Shown: positions 45,067-53,829, numbered from the stretch's first letter. The stretch: 64,000 nucleotides of DNA from Gordonia prachuapensis (GCF_036350515.1 NZ_JAZDUE010000013.1:62001-126000), one strand, 5' to 3'. The notes: generated from the sequence alone by a model not told the origin. Made by a program: numbers and translations.

Positions 45067-45282
45067 CTCTGTCATGTCCGGAATCCGAGTACGGACTCGT
45101 GGACGCCTGAGAGATTCGGTCATCCCGGGCGGACTGACCTTTCACCGTGGGCGGAACCGGGCTCACCCGATTCTCTTTCCAGAGACGCCGTCAACATCAC
45201 GGTCCTGGGTGCCTGAGAGTTTGACGAGGAGGTGTTGCTCCTTCGGCGGCCACTCGCGATCAGTGGCTCTCTCCCGCGACGC
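45067..45282 (-). ncRNA. tandem glycine riboswitch upstream of gcvP
   Basis: Reading the minus strand, a first aptamer contains GCGGGAGAGAGCC, GCCGAAGGAGCAA and CTCTCAGGCA. A second contains CTCTGGAAAGAGAATCGGG, a GGTGAAAGGTCAG-like core and AATCTCTCAGGCG. The two CTCTCAGG blocks are about 100 nt apart, as in tandem glycine aptamers. It fills most of the 318-bp gap between gcvP and resR. A TATACT -10 lies at 45298-45303, giving a start near 45291. The inferred role is switching gcvP on when glycine is high. Confidence 0.9.
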
Positions 45283-45297
45283 AGCGACGCCGGTCCA

Positions 45298-45303
45298 GTA
45301 TAC
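45298..45303 (-). promoter_or_regulatory. gcvP: -10 hexamer for gcvP leader
   Basis: TATACT on the minus strand, about 7 bp before the start of the riboswitch. No good -35 was seen. Confidence 0.5.
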
Positions 45304-45347
45304 GTCGAGGTGACGAGAGCGCAGTTCAGGCCACGCGCGGAGTGCCG

Positions 45348-45995
45348 CTAGCCGGTGCGACGGGTCCGGCTCTTGCGCCGCGCCGCCAGTTCATCTTCCG
45401 GCGCGGCCTCGGTGACGCCGCCGTCGGCGCGCTCGCCGGGGAAATCGGCGATCGTGCCCGTGAGTTCGCGCATCGCTCCGCTCACCGCGATACCGAAGAC
45501 GCCCTGTCCACCTTGCAGCAGGTCGACGACCTCCTCGGCGGAGGTGCACTCGTACACCGTGGTGCCGTCGGAGAACAGGGTGATGCGCGCCAGGTCCTCG
45601 ACACCGCGCTGACGCAGGTGATCGACTGCCACGCGGATGTTCTGCAGCGAGATCCCGGTGTCCAGCAGTCGCTTCACGATCTTGAGGACGAGGATGTCCT
45701 TGAACGAGTACAGCCGCTGACTGCCCGATCCGGCGGCGCTGCGGATGGAGGGCACCACCAGTGACGTCCGGGCCCAGTAGTCGAGCTGCCGGTAGGTGAT
45801 CCCGGCGATCTGGCAGGCACTCGGCACCCGGTAGCCGACCAACTCGTCGGGCACGGTGTCGTTCGGGAACAGACCCGGCGCGATGTCGTCGAGGCTGCCC
45901 TGGGTCGCGGTGCCGGCCGTCGGCGCGGTCACACCGTCGGCGTGCCCATCACCGTCGGGTGACGTCACTTCGTCGTCGAACGGCTGATCGCCCAC
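45348..45995 (-). CDS. resR: MerR-type regulator, ResR/McdR-like (Rv1830 family)
   Basis: The 215-residue protein has a disordered, acidic N-terminus, then a MerR helix-turn-helix (GYRVPSACQIAGITYRQLDYWARTSLV, YSFKDILVLKIVKRLLDTGIS) and a small effector part. It matches Rv1830, reported to control growth and division genes and linked with antibiotic resilience. ATG 45995 is used. The gap 45996-46267 holds a 21-bp palindrome (46041-46061) near a candidate TACTGT -10 (46071-46076), and a CTCAACTTGAG palindrome at 46185-46195; no gene lies there. Confidence 0.85.
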   Translation of the reverse strand: MGDQPFDDEVTSPDGDGHADGVTAPTAGTATQGSLDDIAPGLFPNDTVPDELVGYRVPSACQIAGITYRQLDYWARTSLVVPSIRSAAGSGSQRLYSFKDILVLKIVKRLLDTGISLQNIRVAVDHLRQRGVEDLARITLFSDGTTVYECTSAEEVVDLLQGGQGVFGIAVSGAMRELTGTIADFPGERADGGVTEAAPEDELAARRKSRTRRTG

Positions 45996-46040
45996 TGCAG
46001 ACTCCCTCGCAACGCCAGGATCGACTCGACAGACATCACA

Positions 46041-46061
46041 CCTCGAGGCCTGGCCTCGAGG
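46041..46061. promoter_or_regulatory. 10-bp-arm palindrome upstream of resR
   Basis: CCTCGAGGCC and its exact reverse complement are separated by one T. It lies about 46 bp before the resR start and just after a TACTGT -10-like hexamer (minus strand, 46071-46076), so it would be in the early transcribed leader. A second palindrome, CTCAACTTGAG, lies at 46185-46195. They could be operators of MerR-type dimers; which protein binds is unknown. Confidence 0.55.
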
Positions 46062-46267
46062 ACTGCTTCAACAGTACGCGCCTGACGGACGATCATCCTC
46101 TGTCCCCGCTCAAATCGGGCGACGTGTCGACGGTAGGCGGGGCGCGAGCACCGAATCAACGCGACGCGCCCGACAAACCTCAACCTCAACTTGAGATCGA
46201 GCAAATGGTGACCGGGCGGTGGCCGTTCCGTGATCTGGGTCGATCGTCCCACGCTCCGGCGACCGTC

Positions 46268-46774
46268 TCAGGCGCCGCCGCTGGCCTTGAAGTCGTCGGG
46301 GGACACGTTGTCGAGGAACTCCTTGAACTTCTCGACCTCGTCCTCTTTGGTCTCCGGCGACGCGCCGTCGTCGGAATCCTCATCGGGGATCAACAGGCCC
46401 GCCTCGGTCAGGACGTCCTCGTCGGCGATGATCGGCACCCCGGCGCGCATGGCCACGGCGATCGAATCCGACGGACGTGCGGACACGCGCAGGTCGTCGG
46501 CGAAGATCATCTCCGCGTAGAAGGTGCCCTCCTGCATGTCGACGATCCGCACCTCGCGCAGTGTCTTGCCGAAGTCGGTGATCAGATTGACGATCAGATC
46601 ATGCGTGAGCGGCCGCGGGGGTTCGATCCCCTTCTGTTGCAACGCAATCGACGCCGCCTCGCTCTGTCCGATCCAAATGGGCAGATACCGCTCGCCCTCG
46701 ACTTCGCGCAGCAGCAGTACCGGCTGACTCTGGGGCGGCTCGACCCGAATGCCCACGACTCGCATTTCGCCCAT
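46268..46774 (-). CDS. bifunctional nuclease family protein (DUF151, Rv1829-like)
   Basis: The 168-residue DUF151 protein has LREVEGERYLPIWIGQSEAASIALQ, RPLTHDLIVNLI and a late VSARPSDSIAVAMRAGVPI block, the conserved core of bifunctional nucleases. The C-terminal ~45 residues are acidic and low-complexity. The biological substrate in actinobacteria is not known. It lies between two MerR regulators, as in M. tuberculosis, and no clear promoter was seen in the 131-bp gap upstream. Confidence 0.88.
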   Translation of the reverse strand: MGEMRVVGIRVEPPQSQPVLLLREVEGERYLPIWIGQSEAASIALQQKGIEPPRPLTHDLIVNLITDFGKTLREVRIVDMQEGTFYAEMIFADDLRVSARPSDSIAVAMRAGVPIIADEDVLTEAGLLIPDEDSDDGASPETKEDEVEKFKEFLDNVSPDDFKASGGA

Positions 46775-46905
46775 CTCGCACCCGCTTCCTCATGATCGCC
46801 GGACGATTGACTCCTCGGCCCACTCGAGGGGCACCTCGAGACGCTCCGATCACTGAACACGACGCTACACCGCAATGTGGTGGGGCGGCGGGCGGTGAAC
46901 GTCGA

Positions 46906-47631
46906 TCAGTCGAGCACGTCGCGGACCGCAGCCTTGACGAGCTGGGTGTGCAACGTGACCGAGAGGGCGGCGATCTCGCGGACGAGTTCCTCGGCGCGGT
47001 CCCGCGCTCCGGTCCCCTTGCCCTTGGCAATCGGACTGGCGATCTGTGCCACGAGCCCGGCCTCGCGGTCCGCAGAAACCTTGAATGCCCGCAGATGCCG
47101 CGTCTCCACCCCGTAGTTCGCCAACGCGGCCGCCGCCTCGACCAGCCGGACGGCATCCTCGTCGAAGAAGCCACCGGGGCCGTGCGCCAGGAGACCGGCA
47201 CGCTGCAGTTCGGTGACGAATGCGGCGTCGACACCGGTCCGCTCGATGAGCGTCTCCCGTGAGACGCGACCGCCGCGCGAACCGAAATCGGTGGCCGGGG
47301 CGACGGCGCCGCGGGCAGAGGAGATCAGGCGCGTGCCGCCGGCACCGGTGCGTCCGTCACCATTGTCGATGGCCTCGAGCTGCTCCTTGATGACCTTGAG
47401 CGGCAGATACCGATCACGCTGTGCCGTCAGCACGAAACGCAAACGATCGACGTCGGTCGAACTGAACCGACGGTATCCGGATGGCGCGCGTTCGGGGGTG
47501 ATCAGACCCTCCGACTCGAGGAACCGGATCTTGGAGATCGTCACATCCGGGAAATCCTCGCGCAGTAGGGCGAGTACCGAGCCGATGGACATCGACCCCT
47601 CGCCGCGCTGACCTGCCGACGACGCCGTCAC
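46906..47631 (-). CDS. ftsR: MerR-type regulator, FtsR-like (Rv1828 family)
   Basis: The 241-residue protein has a MerR helix-turn-helix (MSIGSVLALLREDFPDVTISKIRFLE, GYRRFSSTDVDRLRFVLTAQRD) and a C-terminal MerR-like dimer/effector half. In Corynebacterium glutamicum the homologue FtsR activates ftsZ (published, from memory). It begins three bases after the garA stop, so garA and ftsR are co-transcribed. An alternative start at MSIGSVL is possible; the first 13 residues are not conserved in type. Confidence 0.87.
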   Translation of the reverse strand: MTASSAGQRGEGSMSIGSVLALLREDFPDVTISKIRFLESEGLITPERAPSGYRRFSSTDVDRLRFVLTAQRDRYLPLKVIKEQLEAIDNGDGRTGAGGTRLISSARGAVAPATDFGSRGGRVSRETLIERTGVDAAFVTELQRAGLLAHGPGGFFDEDAVRLVEAAAALANYGVETRHLRAFKVSADREAGLVAQIASPIAKGKGTGARDRAEELVREIAALSVTLHTQLVKAAVRDVLD

Positions 47632-47634
47632 GGG

Positions 47635-48087
47635 TCAGGAGCCGGTATGGCCGTCGCGCGGTCCGCTGAGGAACACCAGGCGGAACTTGCCGATCTGGAC
47701 CTCGTCGCCGTTGCTCAGCTGCGCGGTGTCCACGGGCTCGCGGTTGACGTAGGTGCCGTTCAGGCTGCCCACGTCGACCACCTGGAATTCGTTGTCACCG
47801 AGGCGGAATTCGGCATGCCGACGGCTGACCGTCACGTCGTCGAGGAAGATGTCGCTGTCGGGGTGCCGCCCGGCCGATGTCGTCGGCTGGTCGAGCAGGA
47901 ATCGTGACCCGGCGTTGGGACCGCGCTTGACGACAAGCAACGCCGTGCCGGGCGAGAGCCTCTCGACCCCGGTATCGGCGGGCTCACTCGAGGTGCTCGC
48001 TCCGGAGTCGAGTTCGGAGATGAACTCCTCCCGGAAAACCGATGTCGTCTCCACCGGTGCCTCGAGATCCTTGTCGTTTTCGCTCAC
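47635..48087 (-). CDS. garA: FHA-domain metabolic switch GarA
   Basis: The 150-residue protein has the ETTSVFR motif with two N-terminal threonines (14 and 15) that PknB and PknG phosphorylate in mycobacteria, then an FHA domain (AGRHPDSDIFLDDVTVSRRHAEF, VGSLNGTYVNREPV). Unphosphorylated GarA binds and inhibits alpha-ketoglutarate decarboxylase and glutamate dehydrogenase and stimulates glutamate synthase. GTG 48087 is five bases after an AAGGAG ribosome site. The 300-bp gap to gcvH holds a hairpin and no gene. Confidence 0.92.
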   Translation of the reverse strand: MSENDKDLEAPVETTSVFREEFISELDSGASTSSEPADTGVERLSPGTALLVVKRGPNAGSRFLLDQPTTSAGRHPDSDIFLDDVTVSRRHAEFRLGDNEFQVVDVGSLNGTYVNREPVDTAQLSNGDEVQIGKFRLVFLSGPRDGHTGS

Positions 48088-48352
48088 CACTTCTCCTTCG
48101 TCTGTTTCGGTGGCGCCGAGAGTCTCGACACCACCAACACCCTGTCGACCCGGGCGAGCGCGCAGGTCATGCGCCCCACTCGCCGCCGATGCCGATCGTC
48201 GTCCACTGGCTCGGGGAGCCGGTCCGTCTGTCGCATCGCGTGGCGGACCGGATCTGCTGTGAGTAACCGTACCGTGTCGTGGCCTCCACACGGGCGATCG
48301 AGTCGATCGGGACACCGATGATCTTAGTCGCAGTGTCGCCGAGCTCGATCCG

Positions 48353-48374
48353 TGCCGGGACCAGAGTCCCGGCA
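48353..48374 (-). terminator. hairpin after gcvH
   Basis: TGCCGGGAC and GTCCCGGCA flank CAGA, a 9-bp perfect stem, 13 bp downstream of the gcvH stop on the minus strand. It lacks a T-run, as many actinobacterial terminators do. Confidence 0.6.
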
Positions 48375-48387
48375 GAGGTCCCGCGGA

Positions 48388-48792
48388 TCAGCCGTCGATG
48401 ACCGCTCGGTAACCGTCGGCGTCGAGCGTCTCCGCCAGCGCCGAGTCGAGCGCCGCCTCGTCGGCGACGTTGATCACGACGAGCCACCCCGCGCCGTACG
48501 GGTCGGAGTTCACCAATTCCGGCGTCGCCTCGAGATCCCCGTTGACCTCGGCGACGGTGCCCTCGAGCGGCCCGTAGATGTCCGAGACGCTCTTGGTCGA
48601 CTCGACCTCGGCGAAGGACTCACCGTTCTCCACCGCGTCATCCACGGTCGGCAGTTGGACGAACACCACGTCGCCGAGCGCGTCCTGGGCGAAGTCGGTG
48701 ATTCCCACTCGCACGCTGGTCGGCCCGGTCCGCTCCACCCATTCGTGTTCGGGGGTATAGCGCAGGCCTACGGGAACATTGGTTTCGGTCAC
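48388..48792 (-). CDS. gcvH: glycine cleavage system H protein
   Basis: The 134-residue lipoyl carrier has the lipoylation lysine Lys67 in EVESTKSVSD and the usual TPEHEWVE start. It shuttles the aminomethyl group from GcvP to GcvT. It is the second glycine cleavage gene in the window and has no riboswitch of its own in the 88-bp gap upstream, in contrast to gcvP. Confidence 0.96.
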   Translation of the reverse strand: MTETNVPVGLRYTPEHEWVERTGPTSVRVGITDFAQDALGDVVFVQLPTVDDAVENGESFAEVESTKSVSDIYGPLEGTVAEVNGDLEATPELVNSDPYGAGWLVVINVADEAALDSALAETLDADGYRAVIDG

Positions 48793-48880
48793 AGTCGTAC
48801 CTTTCTGGTCTGTCGCATCTGTGGTGTTCGTCGGTTGCAGCGCTGATCGAAAGTGCGGAATCGGCGACGTATCCGGGTGT

Positions 48881-49531
48881 TCAGGGTACGTTGCCGGGAC
48901 TTTGCTGCGGCGGCATCTGCCGCAGCACGAGGACTGTCTGGTACGCGTACAGCACGAACGACCACAGATAGAGCCCGACGCCCCAGATCATGAACGCCCA
49001 GCCGATCGGGTAGCAGATGGTGCCGACGACCGAATCCAGCTGTCCGGCAAGCAGCCACGGGAACGCGCTCATCAACGCGAAGGTGGCGGCCTTGCCGATG
49101 TAGAGGACCGGGAGCGCCATTAGTCCCCGTGACCGCAGCAGCGGCGCGGTGGCGAACAGCGCCAGGTCGCGCCCGATGATCACCGCGATCAGCCACCAGG
49201 GCACGAACTCTCGGAGACCGAAGGCGATCGGGATGATGACGATGTAGAGCCGGTCGGCCGCCGGATCCAGCAGCGCACCGATCCGCGACGACTGATCGAG
49301 CCAGCGGGCGATCTTCCCGTCGGCCCAGTCGGAGAATCCCGAGAACATCAGGATGGCGAACGCCCACCCGTCGGCTTCTTCGACCAGCAGTAGCCACAGG
49401 AAGACCGGGATGAGCGCCAACCGCAGCATGCTCAGCGCGTTCGGCACGGTCAGCCACCGATCGCTCTCGGCGGTCACCGGCTCGTCGTGACCCACCTCCT
49501 CGCCCGGACCGCCCGGCCCGCCGGCGGTCAC
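48881..49531 (-). CDS. pgsA2: CDP-alcohol phosphatidyltransferase, PgsA2-like
   Basis: The 216-residue integral membrane protein has the CDP-alcohol signature DG-x2-AR-x8-G-x3-D-x3-D in SDWADGKIARWLD followed by SRIGALLDPAAD, and several transmembrane segments. It transfers a phosphatidyl group from CDP-diacylglycerol to an alcohol, often glycerol 3-phosphate; the acceptor is unproven. GTG 49531 overlaps the secA2 stop by four bases. In M. tuberculosis two DUF881 genes and sbp lie between gcvH and pgsA2; here there are only 88 bp. Confidence 0.85.
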   Translation of the reverse strand: MTAGGPGGPGEEVGHDEPVTAESDRWLTVPNALSMLRLALIPVFLWLLLVEEADGWAFAILMFSGFSDWADGKIARWLDQSSRIGALLDPAADRLYIVIIPIAFGLREFVPWWLIAVIIGRDLALFATAPLLRSRGLMALPVLYIGKAATFALMSAFPWLLAGQLDSVVGTICYPIGWAFMIWGVGLYLWSFVLYAYQTVLVLRQMPPQQSPGNVP

Positions 49532-51957
49532 CGGAAGATACCGATGATGCCCTGCAGGGTCTTCGCGCCGCCCGACGCGAAGAGGTTGTCGTGGACCATG
49601 TAGGTCCACGTCGTCGTCGAACGGTGCAGATCCGCCGTACCGAGGTCCACCCCGTCGGCGGTGATCGTCGCCTCTCGGAAGGTGGTGCGCGCGTTCTCGA
49701 CCGCGTCGGTGGGCAGGTTCGCGAACTCGTCGAGGATCAGCTTGTGGAACTCGTCGAGCGGGCTCTCCTTGCCGATGGACCGGAGATGGATGCTGGCCCG
49801 GGCATCGGACACGAACGCGAGGTGATCCGCCCAGGCGCGGTCGAGGTGATACAGCATGATCTCCCGCGCGGCCTGCGCGAGCACGTCTCGGTCGACGGGC
49901 TCGACCGGTGCGACCGGACTCGAGTCGGCGGCCGAGGCACCCTCGACCGACTCGCGCTCCGATGCGCCCTCAGCGGGTTCGGTGGTTGCAGATTCGGCGT
50001 CGGTCGATTCGGTGGCACTCGAATCGGTGTCACCGGTGAGTTGGGCGTACCGCTGCGGCTCCTTCTCGGCGAGTTCGTCGAGGGCGATGTCGGTGGTGAG
50101 GACCTCCATGCGGCGCGACACGACGATGTCGCGCTGTTGGTTGACCAGCTTGTTGTAGCGCCAGGTGTTGGCATGCAACTCGAGCATCACCCCCTCGGCC
50201 ACCCGCTGGGCCTGCTCGATCAGGTCGATGCCCTTGGCCCCCATCGACCCGTCGTCGGACTGCGACACGGGATCACGCTTGAACGCCAGGTTCTTGGTGA
50301 CGACAGGGTCCTCGAGGCTGGAGAAGAACACCGACCGACCGGGGTCGCCCTGCCGTCCGGCACGGCCACGCAACTGGTTGTCGAGGCGCTGGGTGTCGTG
50401 CCGGCCGGTGCCGATCACGCACAGTCCCCCGAGCTCGACGACTTCGGCTCGCGCCTCTTCGTCGTCGGCGGAGCCGCCCAACCGGATGTCGGTGCCGCGC
50501 CCGGCCATCTGCGTGGAGACCGTCACCGCGCCGCGCGCACCGGCCTCCGCGATGATCTTCGCCTCCTCGGCGTCGTTCTTTGCGTTGAGCACCACGGTCG
50601 AGACCCCGGCCTTGTCCAGGAAGTAGGCCAGCTCCTCGGACTCGGCGACGTCGTGGGTGCCGATCAGGATCGGTTGCCCGGTCTCGTGCACCTCCTGCAC
50701 ATATCCGACGATCGCCTCGACCTTGTTCGCCTTCGTGTCGTAGACGCGGTCCGGCTCATCGACACGAACGTTCTCCGTGTTGGGCGGGATCTGCGAGACC
50801 AGCAGCTCATAGAACTGGCGGAACTGTTCACCGGCGGCCAGCGCGGTGCCGGTCATTCCGCACACCGTCGGGTAGCGACTGATCAGCGCCTGGACCGTGA
50901 TGGTGTCGATCACCTCGCCCGAGTCGGTCTGGCTGAGACCTTCCTTGATCTCCACGGCCGCCTGGACGCCGTCGGGCCAGCGCTGCAGCTGTGCGACTCG
51001 TCCGCGCGACGCATTGATGAGGTGCACCCCGCCGTCGCGGACGATGTAATGGATGTCGCGTTCGAGCAGATAGTGCGCGTGCATCGCGATGTTGACGTGC
51101 ACCAATGTCGTTCCGACGTGTTCCTCGTCGTAGAGGTTGATGCCGCCGAGTTCTTCCTCGACGTACGAGGCCCCTTCCTCGGTGAGGGTGACGTTGCGGC
51201 CTTCCGCGTCGACGTCGTAGTGCTTGTTCTTCATCCGCGCCACCACGTCGTGGATCGCCTGATCCGGCACCTCGGCCTCGGTGGAGCCGGCGAGCACCAA
51301 CGGCACCAGCGCCTCGTCCACCAGCACGGAGTCCGCTTCGTCGATGATCGCGACGTCCGGCTTCGGCGAGACCAGGTCGTCCGGTGACAGGGCGAGTTGG
51401 TCACGCAGGACGTCGAAGCCGATCTCGTTGACGGACCCGTAGGTGATGTCGGCGGCGTATGCCGCCTTTCGCTCGTCGCGACCGGAGTTCTCCGACACGG
51501 CCCGTGCGACCAGCCCGAAGGCGGCGAACAACGGTGCCATCCACTCCGCGTCGCGAGTCGCGAGGTAGTCGTTCACCGAGATGACGTGAACCCGGTGTCC
51601 TTCGAGCACATGGCCGATGGCCGCGATCGCCCCGGCCAAGGTCTTGCCCTCACCGGTGGCCATCTCGACGACATCGTTCTCCAGCAACCGCAACGCGCCC
51701 TGCAGCTGGACGTCGAACGGCCGCATGTCCAGCGTGCGGTCGGCGGCCTCACGCACCAGGGCCAGGAACTTGGCACGATCCTCGCGGTTCGACCCGATGT
51801 CCAACTTCTGCGCCTCCGCGGCGAAGGCGTCGTCCTCGAGTTCCGCGGCCCAGGTCGTGTGGGCGTCCGCGTCCTTGATCAGGGCGACGGATTTGGACTG
51901 GTTGCGCGACGACTGGGACCCCAGAAGGCGCCACATCCTGTTGCTCAGTTTTCCCAC
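49528..51957 (-). CDS. secA2: accessory Sec translocase ATPase SecA2
   Basis: The 809-residue SecA has Walker A (MATGEGKTLAGA), DEAD motif (AIIDEADSVLVDEA) and VSTQMAGRGTDIRLGG. Like mycobacterial SecA2 it starts KLSNRMWRLLG and lacks the C-terminal zinc/SecB tail. Residues ~638-687 are an acidic, Ser/Thr/Glu-rich low-complexity insertion. SecA2 works with SecYEG to export a subset of proteins. GTG 51957 follows AGGAG by 11 bp; GTG 51966 is a shorter-spaced alternative. It is coupled to pgsA2. The 261-bp gap to the META gene shows two small hairpins and no gene. Confidence 0.9.
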   Translation of the reverse strand: MGKLSNRMWRLLGSQSSRNQSKSVALIKDADAHTTWAAELEDDAFAAEAQKLDIGSNREDRAKFLALVREAADRTLDMRPFDVQLQGALRLLENDVVEMATGEGKTLAGAIAAIGHVLEGHRVHVISVNDYLATRDAEWMAPLFAAFGLVARAVSENSGRDERKAAYAADITYGSVNEIGFDVLRDQLALSPDDLVSPKPDVAIIDEADSVLVDEALVPLVLAGSTEAEVPDQAIHDVVARMKNKHYDVDAEGRNVTLTEEGASYVEEELGGINLYDEEHVGTTLVHVNIAMHAHYLLERDIHYIVRDGGVHLINASRGRVAQLQRWPDGVQAAVEIKEGLSQTDSGEVIDTITVQALISRYPTVCGMTGTALAAGEQFRQFYELLVSQIPPNTENVRVDEPDRVYDTKANKVEAIVGYVQEVHETGQPILIGTHDVAESEELAYFLDKAGVSTVVLNAKNDAEEAKIIAEAGARGAVTVSTQMAGRGTDIRLGGSADDEEARAEVVELGGLCVIGTGRHDTQRLDNQLRGRAGRQGDPGRSVFFSSLEDPVVTKNLAFKRDPVSQSDDGSMGAKGIDLIEQAQRVAEGVMLELHANTWRYNKLVNQQRDIVVSRRMEVLTTDIALDELAEKEPQRYAQLTGDTDSSATESTDAESATTEPAEGASERESVEGASAADSSPVAPVEPVDRDVLAQAAREIMLYHLDRAWADHLAFVSDARASIHLRSIGKESPLDEFHKLILDEFANLPTDAVENARTTFREATITADGVDLGTADLHRSTTTWTYMVHDNLFASGGAKTLQGIIGIFR

Positions 51958-52181
51958 CGAAAACACTTCTCCTGACTCGTGCCTGTCGGGCGTGGACCAC
52001 CGCCACGGCGCCGCGGCGACAATGGGGTGACGCCACGACGAACCACCACGGGCGCCCCGAGGTCGCCGTCCACGGTACGCGCCGCGCACCGTGGCGACGT
52101 CGAAGGCATCAGGTCCCCCGCCCGTTCGATCGGCTGACCCGAGCTTGTCGATCTCCTGACCGGGCCGTCACCGACACAACG

Positions 52182-52201
52182 CCGCACGGCAAACCGTGCG
52201 G
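52182..52201. other. perfect 8-bp hairpin before the META-domain gene
   Basis: CCGCACGG and CCGTGCGG flank CAAA, ending 17 bp before ATG 52219. It could block or expose the ribosome region of the secreted-protein gene; no clear Shine-Dalgarno was seen nearby. Confidence 0.5.
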
Positions 52202-52218
52202 TTGGGTACCGTTGACTC

Positions 52219-52821
52219 ATGCTTTGCACTGGTGCGCAGACGGTGGCGACACAGGATGATCATCCCATCTCGCGCGGCGCCCCAGAGCGCGGGAACCGAC
52301 AGGTCACGGCGCCGAAAGCACGTGGTTCGCTCCGGTCGGTTCTGCTGGCGGTGGCGTTCGTCGCCCTCATCGCCCCGGTTGTCGGCATCGGTGCCGCGAC
52401 CGCCGCGCCGGTGCCGGTGCCGCCGGCGCCGATCCGTCCCGCTCCGGTCCCGCCGGTACTGCCCGACGACCCCTATACCCTGCTCGCCGGCAACTCGTAT
52501 TCGTCGATCGGCGTGATCGGCGGCGCGATCCCCGGCGGAGGGCCGCTGACCGTGACCTTCGCCGAGGATGAACGTCGCGTCGGTCTCGACGCCGGGTGCA
52601 ACCAGCACGCCGGAGCCGTGACGGTGAACGTCGACCAACTCCGCATCGACCGCCTGGCGTCGACGATGATGGCGTGTCCGGCGCCACGATCCGAGGCCGA
52701 CGGGTGGCTGACACGATTCACGTCGGTGCCGCTGACCTGGCGTGTGCTGGGCCCCGTCCTGGCACTGTCCAGTCCCGTGCAGACGGTCGTTCTCGTCGAA
52801 CAGCAACCGTCGACCCGCTGA
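52219..52821 (+). CDS. secreted META-domain protein
   Basis: The 200-residue product has a signal-peptide-like region (SVLLAVAFVALIAPVVGIG then ATAAP), a Pro-rich linker, and a META-domain core: LDAGCNQHAGAVTVNVDQL, then STMMACPAPRSEADGWLTRF, with two cysteines likely disulfide bonded. The META/HslJ family has been linked to stress and motility; function here is unknown. The N-terminal ~35 residues before the hydrophobic segment are long for a signal peptide, so the true start may be internal; GTG 52243 is in frame. Confidence 0.75.
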   Translation: MLCTGAQTVATQDDHPISRGAPERGNRQVTAPKARGSLRSVLLAVAFVALIAPVVGIGAATAAPVPVPPAPIRPAPVPPVLPDDPYTLLAGNSYSSIGVIGGAIPGGGPLTVTFAEDERRVGLDAGCNQHAGAVTVNVDQLRIDRLASTMMACPAPRSEADGWLTRFTSVPLTWRVLGPVLALSSPVQTVVLVEQQPSTR

Positions 52822-52836
52822 CCACGAGAGGTCCCG

Positions 52837-53829
52837 ATGTCATCGTCGCACCCTGCCGTCGTGACCGTGACCGGTGCCGCCGGCCACATCGGCTACGCGG
52901 CCCTGTTCCGGATCGCCGCCGGCGCCATGCTCGGTCGCGAGCGGCCCGTCCACCTACGCCTCCTGGAACTGCCGCACGCGGTGTCCGCGGCGGCCGGAAC
53001 CGCGATGGAACTCGACGACGGCGCGTTCGAGCAATTGCTGTCGGTCGACATCTACGACGACCCACGCGCCGCATTCGACGGCACCGACTTCGCCCTGCTG
53101 ATCGGCTCACGGCCACGCAGCAAGGGAATGGAACGCGCGGACCTGCTGCAGGCCAACGCCGCGATCTTCGCCGAACAGGGTGCGATCCTGAACGACGTTG
53201 CCGCCGAAGACCTCCGCGTGATCGTGGTGGGCAATCCCGCGAACACCAATGCCGCGATCGCATCGGCGCACGCACCGGATATCCCGGCGGAGCGGTTCAC
53301 CGCACTCACCCGCCTCGACCACAATCGGGCGATCGCGCAGCTGGCGCACCGTGCCGGGTGCGTGGCCCGGGAGATCAGCCGGGTCACGGTGTGGGGCAAC
53401 CACTCCCCCACCCAATACCCGGACATCTTCCATGCCCGGGTCGCGGGTCGGAGCGGAGCCGAACTGGCCACGGACCGCGCGTGGCTCGAGGGCGACTTCA
53501 TCCCCACCGTCGCGAAACGCGGCACCGCGATCATCGAGACCCGTGGCGCGTCGTCGGCGGCGTCGGCTGCGAGCGCCACCATCGACCATGTGCACGACTG
53601 GGTCCTGGGCACACCGGCAGACGACTGGACGTCGGCGGCGCTGCCGTCACCCGGTGTCTACGGTGTGCCGGAAGGTCTGGTGTGTTCGTTCCCGGCACGT
53701 GCGGTGGCCGGGCGGTGGGAGATAGTCGAGGGTCTCGACATCAACGACTTCTCCCGCGCCCGTATCGACGCGTCGGTGGCCGAACTGGCGGGTGAGATCG
53801 CCGCGGTCGGGGATCTGCTGCCGGCCTGA
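52837..53829 (+). CDS. mdh: malate dehydrogenase
   Basis: The 330-residue LDH/MDH-type enzyme has the NAD loop VTGAAGHIGYAALFRIA, the substrate arginines in GSRPRSKGMERADLL, NPANTNA, LTRLDHNRA and the catalytic His in VWGNHSPTQYPD. It interconverts malate and oxaloacetate in the TCA cycle. ATG 52837 is 15 bp after the META gene stop. It is of the same metabolic theme as glcB and GarA but is not in an operon with them. Confidence 0.93.
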   Translation: MSSSHPAVVTVTGAAGHIGYAALFRIAAGAMLGRERPVHLRLLELPHAVSAAAGTAMELDDGAFEQLLSVDIYDDPRAAFDGTDFALLIGSRPRSKGMERADLLQANAAIFAEQGAILNDVAAEDLRVIVVGNPANTNAAIASAHAPDIPAERFTALTRLDHNRAIAQLAHRAGCVAREISRVTVWGNHSPTQYPDIFHARVAGRSGAELATDRAWLEGDFIPTVAKRGTAIIETRGASSAASAASATIDHVHDWVLGTPADDWTSAALPSPGVYGVPEGLVCSFPARAVAGRWEIVEGLDINDFSRARIDASVAELAGEIAAVGDLLPA

